64,000 nucleotides of DNA from Rhodopseudomonas sp. BAL398. Lineage in GTDB: Bacteria > Pseudomonadota > Alphaproteobacteria > Rhizobiales > Xanthobacteraceae. Location of the stretch: contig NZ_CP133111.1 of assembly GCF_033001325.1 (NCBI RefSeq), positions 1,178,001 to 1,242,000 of the forward strand, written 5' to 3'. Below the pieces are notes generated by a model that was not told the origin of the DNA, did not search any database, and worked only from the letters and a program-made list of their open reading frames with translations. A program made the position numbers and the translations under genes. Positions 45,586 to 52,518 of the stretch are shown in pieces. Position 1 is the stretch's first letter. Every line of letters begins with the position of its first letter.

Positions 45586-45673
45586 CGGTCCCTCAACCAT
45601 CTAGCGACGCGAAGCGGGCAAGCCCGCCGCGCGGTGGTGGAACCGCCAGCCGATCACCGGCTGGCGGGCGGTG

Positions 45674-45913
45674 TCAAGATGCGTCGTAGTCTTCAAATGT
45701 CGGCCAGGCGGTGCTTTCGTAGACCTCCTGGGCCTTTCGCAAGGCAACCTCAGCAGCGCGCATGGCATGGCGCACGCCGCGTGGATCTGCGAAGACCCCG
45801 GCGCCGTTGCCCGGGGCCAGCGAGCGCAGCAATTGGTTGAGAGGCGAAACCAGCAGATGGTCGATCTGATTGGTGGCGGCCTGAGCGGTGAGGATTTTGT
45901 CGCTCGTGCTCAT
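45674..45913 (-). CDS. Small prophage protein, unknown
   Basis: 79 residues: MSTSDKILTAQAATNQIDHL, then NQLLRSLAPGNGAGVFADPR and an acidic end (YESTAWPTFEDYDAS). Coupled by ATGA overlap to the HTH gene. The amphipathic helices suggest a soluble protein; no family was recognised. Confidence 0.6.
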   Translation of the reverse strand: MSTSDKILTAQAATNQIDHLLVSPLNQLLRSLAPGNGAGVFADPRGVRHAMRAAEVALRKAQEVYESTAWPTFEDYDAS

Positions 45914-46224
45914 GCGTCCGCCCCGTAGTGCTGATGCAGGAAACTATTCCACTCGCCGTCGCTGGACGGCGCCGGCGGGGCGATGGCGTCGTTGGCGGCG
46001 GCGGGCGGCCGGCGCGGATCGTGGCGGGTCAGCCAGGCTTCCATCCCTGCCCGGTCATAGGCCTGCTTGCCCGTGCGGCTGATCGGCCGCGGCATGCCCT
46101 CGATCAGGCTGAGCTTGTGTCGGTTGCGATAAAAGGTGTTGACGTCCTTGTAGCCGAGCCGGGTGGCGATTTCCTCGGCACACATCGGCAGGTTGCGTTC
46201 GATTGCCTCGGGGGTCCAGATCAC
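45910..46224 (-). CDS. Excisionase/AlpA-like HTH protein
   Basis: 104 residues from GTG 46224, which overlaps the preceding stop (GTGA); an ATG at 46263 lies inside that gene. The segment MCAEEIATRLGYKDVNTFYR, then NRHKLSLIEGMPRPI and GKQAYDRAGMEAWLTRHD, is a winged HTH of the excisionase/AlpA type. Being two genes before the integrase in the same operon, it is likely to direct excision or control int. Confidence 0.7.
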   Translation of the reverse strand: MIWTPEAIERNLPMCAEEIATRLGYKDVNTFYRNRHKLSLIEGMPRPISRTGKQAYDRAGMEAWLTRHDPRRPPAAANDAIAPPAPSSDGEWNSFLHQHYGADA

Positions 46225-46406
46225 GATCGGCACTCCTTGCAGTTGGGGCAAGCGTGGTTCCAATGGCCGAGCGCGAGATAAGGCTGCCAGCCCTCGCTCT
46301 TGGCCTCGCTCAGCGCGGCCTCGAAGCCGCGTTCATTGGTGTCGAGATGTTCGGTGCAGCTGTCGCACTGGAACGACCAGGCGCCGCCATTGCGTTCGGC
46401 GCTCAT
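46221..46406 (-). CDS. Small zinc-finger prophage protein
   Basis: 61 residues from ATG 46406: MSAERNGGAWSFQCDSCTEH, then LDTNERGFEAALSEAKSEGW and HACPNCKECRS. C-x2-C and C-x2-C-x2-C pairs can bind one zinc. Overlaps both neighbours by 4 bp. Confidence 0.65.
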   Translation of the reverse strand: MSAERNGGAWSFQCDSCTEHLDTNERGFEAALSEAKSEGWQPYLALGHWNHACPNCKECRS

Positions 46407-46495
46407 CGCCGGCACCCCGCTTTCAGGGCAAACAGCATCATGGAGATGATGAACAGACCGAACAGAGCGTCGCCGACCGGCACTGAAACACTCAT
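46403..46495 (-). CDS. 30-residue membrane peptide
   Basis: ATG 46495 gives MSVSVPVGDALFGLFIISMM, then LFALKAGCRR. One membrane helix. It begins inside the previous gene's stop and ends by ATGA overlap with the zinc-finger gene, so translational coupling supports it despite its length. Confidence 0.5.
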   Translation of the reverse strand: MSVSVPVGDALFGLFIISMMLFALKAGCRR

Positions 46496-46620
46496 GGCCG
46501 CCTCTCAATAGGCGTCGGCGCGGCCGCCTTCTTTGCCGGCCACAGCGCGGCGGCGACGCCGGCGGATAGCGCCAGCGTGGTGAGAATCTGGATCGAGATC
46601 AGGATTGATACCATCGACAT
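46492..46620 (-). CDS. 42-residue membrane protein
   Basis: ATG 46620: MSMVSILISIQILTTLALSA, GVAAALWPAKKAAAPTPIER and RP. A single N-terminal helix with a basic proline-rich tail. It starts 5 nt after the CI-like repressor stop and overlaps the next small membrane gene. A second ATG two codons in is an alternative start. Confidence 0.5.
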   Translation of the reverse strand: MSMVSILISIQILTTLALSAGVAAALWPAKKAAAPTPIERRP

Positions 46621-46625
46621 CGCCG

Positions 46626-47042
46626 CTACTCCGCGGCCTGTAGCGCCGGCTTGGCCAGCGCGACATTTTCGTCGATCTCGAGGATCAATTCGGCCTGGCG
46701 CAGCACCATCAGGCGCAATGTCGGGCTCAAGATGCGGTTGAAGACGCGCGCCAGTTTGACGCCATCCTTGGTTGCCAGCATTGGAACCGAGGCTGGATTG
46801 GCGATTTCAGTGGCGCCGCACTCCAGCAGGTCGGTGACAGGGCAATCCAACGCGCGCGCGATCATCACAATCCGGCCAGCGCTGACGCGATTGGCGCCCG
46901 TCTCGTATTTCTGGATCTGCTGGAATGTGATGCCGAGGGCTTCGGCGACATTTTCCTGGCTGACGCCCTGCTGCAACCGCGCCGACTTGATGCGGCGGGC
47001 GACGGCGAGATCTTCGGGGGTGGTCCGTTTAGGTGATGACAT
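46626..47042 (-). CDS. CI-like HTH repressor (XRE family)
   Basis: 138 residues from ATG 47042. The HTH is RRIKSARLQQGVSQENVAEA followed by LGITFQQIQKYETGANRVSA, the standard XRE fold. The C-terminal half lacks an S24 peptidase and has LTDLL/ILEIDENVALAK-like helices. The upstream frame to 47255 crosses the operator and is not used. It probably represses its own leftward operon through the 22-bp palindrome 50 nt upstream. Confidence 0.88.
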   Translation of the reverse strand: MSSPKRTTPEDLAVARRIKSARLQQGVSQENVAEALGITFQQIQKYETGANRVSAGRIVMIARALDCPVTDLLECGATEIANPASVPMLATKDGVKLARVFNRILSPTLRLMVLRQAELILEIDENVALAKPALQAAE

Positions 47043-47092
47043 GCTCGGCTCCGTGCAAATCAGTGGAGCCACCACTACTATCTTGCATATAG

Positions 47093-47114
47093 AAAAATGC
47101 AAGCTTGCATTTTT
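47093..47114. promoter_or_regulatory. 22-bp perfect palindromic operator
   Basis: AAAAATGCAAG is followed immediately by its exact complement CTTGCATTTTT. An extra CTTGCA half-site lies 10 nt to the left (47083-47088), and a GTTTCA-CA-TGAAAC palindrome lies to the right (47126-47139). The array sits between the CI-like gene and the rightward gene at 47178 and is the natural target of the CI-like repressor. Confidence 0.75.
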
Positions 47115-47177
47115 AATCCGGCATCGTTTCACATGAAACGACCTACCGGAAGATTTATCCCCTGCTAGGATAGCCGG

Positions 47178-47474
47178 ATGTTGATCGCGGCTGCGCTTCT
47201 CGTCATCAGCGGGGGATTGATCGGGGTCGCGGTTGCGCTCGACGCGCTCGCTCACCCACGGGTTGCCGTGGGTCTCATCACATTTGCTAATGCGGTGACC
47301 TGCGGCGCGGTCGCCATTTACCGCGAGCGCTACGATGATTTTTCAGATTTCGTGACGGGAGCGGCCGTTGCCCTGCTGGCCGGCGCAACCTTGAATTATC
47401 TGACGGTCAAGATCGGCACGGCAGTGGCAAAAGGCAGCAATCAGCGCATCGTCGACAGAGCGTGCGGCCGATAG
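47178..47474 (+). CDS. Small integral membrane protein
   Basis: 98 residues with three hydrophobic segments (MLIAAALLVISGGLIGVAVA, VGLITFANAVTCGAVAIY, FVTGAAVALLAGATLNYL). AGGATAG precedes the ATG. It lies between the two repressor genes, facing right, and its end overlaps the S24 repressor's end by 34 bp. It may be a lysogenic-conversion or superinfection-exclusion gene (inference from position). Confidence 0.55.
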   Translation: MLIAAALLVISGGLIGVAVALDALAHPRVAVGLITFANAVTCGAVAIYRERYDDFSDFVTGAAVALLAGATLNYLTVKIGTAVAKGSNQRIVDRACGR

Positions 47475-48178
47475 CTTTGCTCGATGACACCGGCGATTTT
47501 CACCCGATCGCCATCGACCAGCACCGGCTTATAGGCCGTGCGATCATTGGCGGCGCCGACGAGAAACGGAGGGTCGAACACCCGCCATACCGTCTCTGCC
47601 GCTCCGTGCTGATAGTCGGTTATATGGGCACAAACGGCGTCTTGCGGCCTTGGCGACTGGCCTTCTTCCAGCATGCGAACGAAGACGATATCGCCGGAAA
47701 GATAGCCGACGCCCTCCAAAGCCATAGTTTTCAGGCGCCAGGCATACATATTCGCATGTCCGTGCAGGATAGCTGCGACAATGCGCCCAAGTTCGCCCTT
47801 CTCCCTGTGAACATCAAAGCGCGCGGCTTCTGTAAAGCCAATCAGGGGAGACCTACCACTTCGCGAGAACTCCTCCGGGCCCGGAACCTTATAGGCTCCC
47901 TTGATCCTCTCGATTGTCTCTGGCGAGAGAGTTCCCGAATAATCCTCGTTATTTAGCATCCGCGTCAAGGTCGTACTGGTGATGTTGGCACCAGCCGCCA
48001 GCTGCGTGGGCTTGAGCTGGGTTTTTTCCAGGACCTCGACCAGCCACGCGCGCTGACGTGTCTGCACGGCTTTTTTGGTCTCGCTGCGGCTGTTTTTGGT
48101 CGGCAATGTCCGGCTCCGGACGGCGTAAGTGCCTGCCGGAATATGCACGGAGTCGATCGCTGTGCCTTCGAAGAACAT
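47441..48178 (-). CDS. Phage repressor with HTH and S24/LexA-like domain
   Basis: 245 residues from ATG 48178; two earlier in-frame starts overlap the operator at 48213. An HTH (TQLKPTQLAAGANITSTTLT, then RMLNNEDYSG) is followed by a C-terminal S24-like fold (GYLSGDIVFVRMLEEGQSPR, then AHITD). Catalytic Ser/Lys residues are not clear, so self-cleavage is uncertain. It is divergent from the Cro-like gene at 48248, forming a lambda-style switch in addition to the CI-like gene. Confidence 0.8.
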   Translation of the reverse strand: MFFEGTAIDSVHIPAGTYAVRSRTLPTKNSRSETKKAVQTRQRAWLVEVLEKTQLKPTQLAAGANITSTTLTRMLNNEDYSGTLSPETIERIKGAYKVPGPEEFSRSGRSPLIGFTEAARFDVHREKGELGRIVAAILHGHANMYAWRLKTMALEGVGYLSGDIVFVRMLEEGQSPRPQDAVCAHITDYQHGAAETVWRVFDPPFLVGAANDRTAYKPVLVDGDRVKIAGVIEQSYRPHALSTMR

Positions 48179-48212
48179 TTCGCTTGCCGATGTGCCGCAA
48201 ATCAGATTTCGG

Positions 48213-48228
48213 TGTGCAAGTATGCACA
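48213..48228. promoter_or_regulatory. Palindromic operator between S24 repressor and Cro-like gene
   Basis: TGTGCA-AGTA-TGCACA. It includes TGCAAG, the half-site of the 22-bp palindrome at 47093, so the two repressors may share or cross-regulate operators. It lies 35 nt before the leftward ATG and 20 nt before the rightward TTG start. Confidence 0.65.
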
Positions 48229-48247
48229 TTAAGCGGGATCGGTACCC

Positions 48248-48508
48248 TTGTCCAATCGGCTCCAGGATTTGACCAATCGCATCGCCGCCATCCGGCTGCA
48301 ACGCAAAGCGATCGCGGCGAAAAGCGGGCTCGATGAAAGCACGATCGGGCGCACGCTCAACGTCGCCACGGTGCCGCTATCGTCGACCCTCGACAGGATC
48401 GAGAGCGTGCTGTCAGCCGAGGAAATCCGGCTCGCCCGCCATCTTGCCACCCTGCCCCATGTGCAGGCGGCATTGGCCGCCGATCGAGACGCATCGGAGG
48501 CCGCATGA
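48248..48508 (+). CDS. Cro-like HTH protein
   Basis: 86 residues from TTG 48248: MSNRLQDLTNRIAAIRLQRK, AIAAKSGLDESTIGRTLNVA. The HTH (KAIAAKSGLDESTIGRTLN) near the N-terminus fits a Cro/YdaS-type repressor. It is first in the rightward operon and ends by ATGA overlap with the next gene. Confidence 0.75.
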   Translation: MSNRLQDLTNRIAAIRLQRKAIAAKSGLDESTIGRTLNVATVPLSSTLDRIESVLSAEEIRLARHLATLPHVQAALAADRDASEAA

Positions 48509-48717
48509 GACCCGATGCCTCATTTGGCCCGCCCAAGGTCAACAGCCGGCCGACGTGGCGCGATGGCGCCGCCGATGAGGCGTTGATCATCATTGCCGGG
48601 GACATGTTCGCCGCCGGCTTCGATACGCGCGCGATCGCGGCGCGGCTGATCACCTCCGAGGCCGCGGTAGAGGCGGCGCTGCACCGCGCCCGCGAACGAC
48701 AGAGGATCGGCGCATGA
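48505..48717 (+). CDS. Small prophage protein with HTH-like segment
   Basis: 70 residues: MRPDASFGPPKVNSRPTWRD, DEALIIIAGDMFAAGFDTRA and IAARLITSEAAVEAALHRAR. The second half resembles the helix-turn-helix of sigma-like or GcrA-like factors (IAARLITSEAAVEAALHRA), so it may bind DNA. Coupled on both sides by ATGA. Confidence 0.6.
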   Translation: MRPDASFGPPKVNSRPTWRDGAADEALIIIAGDMFAAGFDTRAIAARLITSEAAVEAALHRARERQRIGA

Positions 48718-48977
48718 GCAATAGCGACATCATCAATCTCGGGTCGGTGCGCGCTGATCGAAAAGGCGACGCCCTGGCGTGGACGCCGCTGGAAGCGCTG
48801 CGCGACACCGTGGCACGGATCGAGCGCGGCGAGCTCAACCCGACCATGTTGTATATCGCCATGCGCGAATCATCCGGCGATGGCGGGGCAGATCATCCCT
48901 TCGTTAACGCTGGCACGAGCAATCTGGATTGTGTCGGCCTGCTGACGCAGCACCTGCATTTCAGGTGTGCTCCATGA
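48714..48977 (+). CDS. Prophage early protein, unknown
   Basis: 87 residues: MSNSDIINLGSVRADRKGDA, LAWTPLEALRDTVARIERGE, LNPTMLYIAMRES. Similar short proteins with a P-L-E-A-L-R-D...I-E-x-G-E core occur in early regions of rhizobial phages without a known role. Coupled by ATGA to its neighbours. Confidence 0.6.
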   Translation: MSNSDIINLGSVRADRKGDALAWTPLEALRDTVARIERGELNPTMLYIAMRESSGDGGADHPFVNAGTSNLDCVGLLTQHLHFRCAP

Positions 48978-49318
48978 GCGACGACGCAACCCTTTTCGGC
49001 GATACGCCCCACACCCAGCTCGACGCCGCGACGCGGCGCCAGCGCGGCGATATCGAGCGCGCATGCGGGCTGGATTTTGCCGGCTGCAACGTGGCGACCG
49101 CGGTGCTGGCGCTCAACGAATTCGACCTCGCCGCGCTGGGCCGCGGCGAGATCGGCCATCGCAGCGTCACCTGGCCAGCCGAGGCCAACGCCGCGATGGC
49201 GCGGGTGGTGGCGGATTTTTCGAGGCGCAATGGCGGCGCCAAGATCGTCGCCGTCACCGAGGCGATCGGCGGCGAGCCGGCCTGTTTCATCATGGCGATC
49301 CATTGGAGGGCGAAGTGA
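48974..49318 (+). CDS. Prophage early protein, unknown
   Basis: 114 residues from ATG 48974: MSDDATLFGDTPHTQLDAAT, then ATAVLALNEFDLAALGRGEI and FSRRNGGAKIVAVTEAIGGE. No catalytic motif was seen. The ATGA start overlap supports it as the fourth gene of the rightward operon. Confidence 0.6.
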   Translation: MSDDATLFGDTPHTQLDAATRRQRGDIERACGLDFAGCNVATAVLALNEFDLAALGRGEIGHRSVTWPAEANAAMARVVADFSRRNGGAKIVAVTEAIGGEPACFIMAIHWRAK

Positions 49319-49608
49319 TGATTGTGGTTCGCGTCGAGCTTCATAGCGCGATCTCTGGAAAGGTGACGGAGATTGCCCGAATGCTGATTTGCAATATCGG
49401 CGGTACAAACCGACGCGGCAACTATCAAGTGGAGACATTGCGCGGTCGGGACAAGGAAGCCTTGGATCGCCGCAGCGTCAACCGCAAGGCCGTTGTAACC
49501 AACTACCCACGACTTGATCTTCATGTGTGGCACCTGGTTGCAAGAGCATTACTCAACATGAGTTATGCCGATGAAAAATCAGCACTGACAGAGAGCCAAG
49601 AACCATGA
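49318..49608 (+). CDS. Conserved phage hypothetical protein
   Basis: 96 residues from ATG 49318 (TGATG overlap): MIVVRVELHSAISGKVTEIA, RMLICNIGGTNRRGNYQVET, then DLHVWHLVARALLNMSYA. This beta-rich protein with the R-R-G-N-Y-x-V-E-T-L-R-G signature is frequent in alphaproteobacterial prophages; its function is unknown. Confidence 0.7.
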   Translation: MIVVRVELHSAISGKVTEIARMLICNIGGTNRRGNYQVETLRGRDKEALDRRSVNRKAVVTNYPRLDLHVWHLVARALLNMSYADEKSALTESQEP

Positions 49609-49931
49609 GCGCGAGCGAACATATCCCGCTGCTGCGGCGGCTGCTGACGATCGCCGACAAGATGGTGGATGACCGCACCATCGACATCAGCGACGCGACG
49701 CTGCGGCAATTAAAAGGCGAGATCAAGCTGCAGCGCTTGCGGGTCGACGTGACGCATGGGCTGATCGATTACGAGGCGACCTGCCTGATCGAGACCATCG
49801 CCGAACTGGCCTATGCCCGCAGCGAACGCAGCGAGCGGCGGGAACAGCGCGCGATCATGTATATCAACTCGCTGACCTGCTTCATGTGGAGCGATCTTCG
49901 TGCCGCCGAAAAACGGTTGGCAGCATCATGA
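49605..49931 (+). CDS. Prophage early protein, unknown
   Basis: 108 residues: MSASEHIPLLRRLLTIADKM, then a helical, charged body (AYARSERSERREQRAIMYIN) and CFMWSDLRAAEKRLAAS. Starts by ATGA overlap. No family was recognised. Confidence 0.6.
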   Translation: MSASEHIPLLRRLLTIADKMVDDRTIDISDATLRQLKGEIKLQRLRVDVTHGLIDYEATCLIETIAELAYARSERSERREQRAIMYINSLTCFMWSDLRAAEKRLAAS

Positions 49932-50422
49932 TCGGGCAACTCGATCTGATCCGCGATACAGCACTCCGCGCCGATCCGCGGCTGACGACGCACCGGTCGC
50001 CCGCGCCAAACACACAATGTCAGGAGCGGATTTTGCGTCCGGATTGCCAAGGCCAAAGCCAACGCGCCTTCGCAGCGACGCGTGATGACGACACACTGGC
50101 CTCGACGGCGTTCTGCGGGTTTCTCGCCCTGGTGTGCCATCGCCGCGGGCTCGATTTTTCGCAGGTGATGATGCAATTGGCGCGGGTCGGCGAGCTGACG
50201 CGAGATCCCAACTGGCGCCAGGCCAGTCAGGCGCGCGAGATCGCGATCTATCTGACATCGATCATCTGCAACATTCGCAATGCCTCGCTGCATCGCGCGC
50301 TCGGCCTATCGCGCGCCGCGGTCTGCCTGGCGCTGCGCCGCGTCGAAGACCACCGCGACGACGCGGCTTTCGACGACGAAATCCGCGCCATCGTGCGCAT
50401 GATGACAGGGAGGGACGAATGA
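49928..50422 (+). CDS. Phage protein with DnaA domain IV-like helix-turn-helix
   Basis: 164 residues from ATG 49928. The C-terminal part (ARQ-like QAREIAIYLTSIICNIRNAS, then LHRALGLSRAAVCLALRRVE) resembles the DNA-binding domain IV of DnaA, including the basic loop and the recognition helix region. The N-terminal half has no AAA+ motif. Such DnaA-DBD-only proteins in phages are thought to bind DnaA boxes or modulate replication (inference). Coupled to both neighbours. Confidence 0.65.
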   Translation: MIGQLDLIRDTALRADPRLTTHRSPAPNTQCQERILRPDCQGQSQRAFAATRDDDTLASTAFCGFLALVCHRRGLDFSQVMMQLARVGELTRDPNWRQASQAREIAIYLTSIICNIRNASLHRALGLSRAAVCLALRRVEDHRDDAAFDDEIRAIVRMMTGRDE

Positions 50423-50772
50423 CATTCCGTCACCCGCTGCGCAACGAATGGGATCAGCATCGGGCGGCCTTCGCCGCGATGGCGCCGCAGGGCAATGCGG
50501 ACGGCGCAATGGCGCGGTGCATGCTCGCTTTGGTGCCGCCATTCCTCGACGTGCTGGAAGTCGAGCGCGACAATCGCACCGATCCCGCGGCGATGTTTCA
50601 GGCAGTCGCCGCGGTGTCCGGCCTGCTGATCGAGAACGTGATCGAAACGCAAAACGCCCAGATGCCGCCGCGTGCCGCGCTGGAACGGATGCTGACAACC
50701 ATTCATCGCGTCGTGGCGCCGAAGGTGACGCGGGCGCGGCGATCACCATTGATCCTGCCGGGGGATGTGTGA
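50419..50772 (+). CDS. Prophage early protein, unknown
   Basis: 117 residues: MTFRHPLRNEWDQHRAAFAA, VPPFLDVLEVERDNRTDPAA and MLTTIHRVVAPKVTRARRSP. Helical throughout. Starts by ATGA overlap and its stop overlaps the next ATG (TGATG). Confidence 0.6.
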   Translation: MTFRHPLRNEWDQHRAAFAAMAPQGNADGAMARCMLALVPPFLDVLEVERDNRTDPAAMFQAVAAVSGLLIENVIETQNAQMPPRAALERMLTTIHRVVAPKVTRARRSPLILPGDV

Positions 50773-50966
50773 TGGGCAACGCAACTGCCGAGACACTGCA
50801 CCGCGTCCGTGTCGCCGCCTCGCGCGATGGCAGCGTGATGATCGTCGGCTACGGCCAGGAGGACGCCAAGATCATGCTGGATTGCCCCGAGGAGATCGCG
50901 CGGCAACTCACGCTTGATCTGATCGCAGCGGGTTACGGCCCGTCGCAACGCGGAGGCCAGGCATGA
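50772..50966 (+). CDS. Small prophage protein, unknown
   Basis: 64 residues from ATG 50772: MGNATAETLHRVRVAASRDG, SVMIVGYGQEDAKIMLDCPE, then EIARQLTLDLIAAGYG. A compact alpha/beta protein. Tight coupling on both sides supports it. Confidence 0.6.
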   Translation: MGNATAETLHRVRVAASRDGSVMIVGYGQEDAKIMLDCPEEIARQLTLDLIAAGYGPSQRGGQA

Positions 50967-51019
50967 GCACCGCGCAGCTGATTTTGCTTACCACCTCTGA
51001 CTGCGGGCCGCCAAAATGA
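50963..51019 (+). CDS. 18-residue coupled micro-ORF
   Basis: ATG 50963 overlaps the previous stop (ATGA) and encodes MSTAQLILLTTSDCGPPK, ending in a TGA that overlaps the primase ATG (ATGA). With 4-bp overlaps at both ends it may serve mainly to pass ribosomes to the primase gene. No other evidence. Confidence 0.35.
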   Translation: MSTAQLILLTTSDCGPPK

Positions 51020-52137
51020 CCGTCCGCATCGAACCACGCGAGATCCGAGGGCTGCTGCAGCGCGATCTGACGCGGTTGCTCGGTGTGCTGTTTCCGCGGT
51101 GGCCGGTGACAACACCGATTTTCACGCCGCTCAATCCGACGCGCGACGACAAGCGGCCGGGCTCCTTTGTGATCTGGACGTCTGGCCCCGCCGCCGGCGG
51201 CTTCAATGAATATTCGCCTAGCGGGCCGATCTGCCATGGCGATGTGATCGACCTGATTTCATACGTCAACAAATGCCCCGGAGACCGACGCTTTGCGCTG
51301 CGCTGGGCGCGCGATTTTCTCGGGCTGGAAAAGATGGATCCTGCCGAGCTCGGTCGCATCAAGGCGAGCGCGCGCAATCAGGTATCCATCAGCAACGCCG
51401 CCGCGTCGCAGACATCCGCCGATCGGCGCAAAAAGGCAATTGCGATATGGCGGCGAACTTTGCCGATCGCAGGCACCGCGGCCGAGATCTATCTGGCTTC
51501 GCGGCGGATCGCCTATCAGCTGATCCCTAATCCGGAAGCCGATCTGCGCTTCATTCCGCGGCTCGAACATTGGAAAAGCGCGCAGTGGGATCGCTCGACG
51601 ACGCCATGGACCAAGCTGCAGGACGGCTATCAAGGGCCGGCGATGGTTGCGGCGATGCGCAACCTGGCCGGCGATATTACGGCGGTGCATTGTACGTTTC
51701 TACGCGCCGACGGCAGCGGCAAGGCTGATGTGAGCGAACCGAAATTGATGCGCGGCGACGCCAAGGGATCGGCGATCCGGCTGACGCGCGGATCATCCAA
51801 CCTGCCATTGGAGGAAGCACTGGCAGACGGCTTGATCGAAGGCCTCGGCACCGGCGAAGGTATCGAGAATTGCCTGAGTTGCGCTTTCGATATCAAGGAC
51901 AGGATCTGGGCAGCCGGATCATTCGACCTGATGATGGCGCTGCCCGTCGACCACGCGGCATTCGATCCGATCTACTACCTGCTCGACAACGACAACAACG
52001 CCCAAGCCCGAGACAAGGTGCAGGACAGGATCGACGAGCTGAACAATCTCGGCAAGGCCGCAACTGCGATCCGCCCGCCGAATGGCGTCAAGGATTTCAA
52101 CGATCTGATCAAGGGGGATGATGACGATGGCAAATAA
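51016..52137 (+). CDS. Toprim-domain phage primase
   Basis: 373 residues. An N-terminal part (RDDKRPGSFVIWTSGPAAGG, GDVIDLISYVNK) resembles the zinc-less CHC2-like region of phage primases. A DUF7146-type middle (IYLASRRIAYQ, LRFIPRLEHW, PAMVAAMRNLAGDITAVHCT) leads to Toprim motifs GLGTGEGIENCLS (Glu) and YYLLDNDNNAQA (D-x-D). It should prime phage DNA synthesis together with the ATPase at 52519. Confidence 0.82.
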   Translation: MTVRIEPREIRGLLQRDLTRLLGVLFPRWPVTTPIFTPLNPTRDDKRPGSFVIWTSGPAAGGFNEYSPSGPICHGDVIDLISYVNKCPGDRRFALRWARDFLGLEKMDPAELGRIKASARNQVSISNAAASQTSADRRKKAIAIWRRTLPIAGTAAEIYLASRRIAYQLIPNPEADLRFIPRLEHWKSAQWDRSTTPWTKLQDGYQGPAMVAAMRNLAGDITAVHCTFLRADGSGKADVSEPKLMRGDAKGSAIRLTRGSSNLPLEEALADGLIEGLGTGEGIENCLSCAFDIKDRIWAAGSFDLMMALPVDHAAFDPIYYLLDNDNNAQARDKVQDRIDELNNLGKAATAIRPPNGVKDFNDLIKGDDDDGK

Positions 52138-52480
52138 ACGCGACGCGATCCGCGCTCAACAGCGTAGCGGCTTGAGCAAGGGACTGGAACGGACATTTTC
52201 CGACACCGATCCGGCGATCGATGAGATGCAGACCGGCATGGGCAAGCGCTCGGCAATCGTCCGGGCAAAAAAGCAAAGCGACGCCAACAGCATGCCTGCG
52301 CTTAACACGCGATCGGAAAGCCCGACCGAAGCGATGAAAAGGCAGTTTTTGGCCCAGAATTCCACCGACCTTCGCGCCAAAAACGGTGCGCCGACGCTGG
52401 CACAGCGCGTCGCGGCCGAAGGCGTGCGCGCCTATGGCATCACCCCGCGCAAGAAATCAGATTTGAAATCAAAGAAATGA
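52127..52480 (+). CDS. Prophage protein, unknown (basic)
   Basis: 117 residues from ATG 52127, about 9 nt after GGGGG; ATGs at 52118 and 52121 are too close to that site. MANKRDAIRAQQRSGLSKGL and ALNTRSESPTEAMKRQFLAQ belong to a Lys/Arg-rich, probably disordered protein. The 12-base repeat GCGCTTAACACG lies inside it at 52298. Confidence 0.55.
   Translation: MANKRDAIRAQQRSGLSKGLERTFSDTDPAIDEMQTGMGKRSAIVRAKKQSDANSMPALNTRSESPTEAMKRQFLAQNSTDLRAKNGAPTLAQRVAAEGVRAYGITPRKKSDLKSKK
52298..52309 (+). repeat. GCGCTTAACACG motif, copy 1
   Basis: Exact 12-mer, also at 56001, 59115 and 62542, all on the plus strand. This copy is inside the coding region of the basic protein. Confidence 0.6.
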
Positions 52481-52518
52481 TCGCAGCGGCCCTTTGGGTT
52501 GCTTGAGGTAGTACGGCT

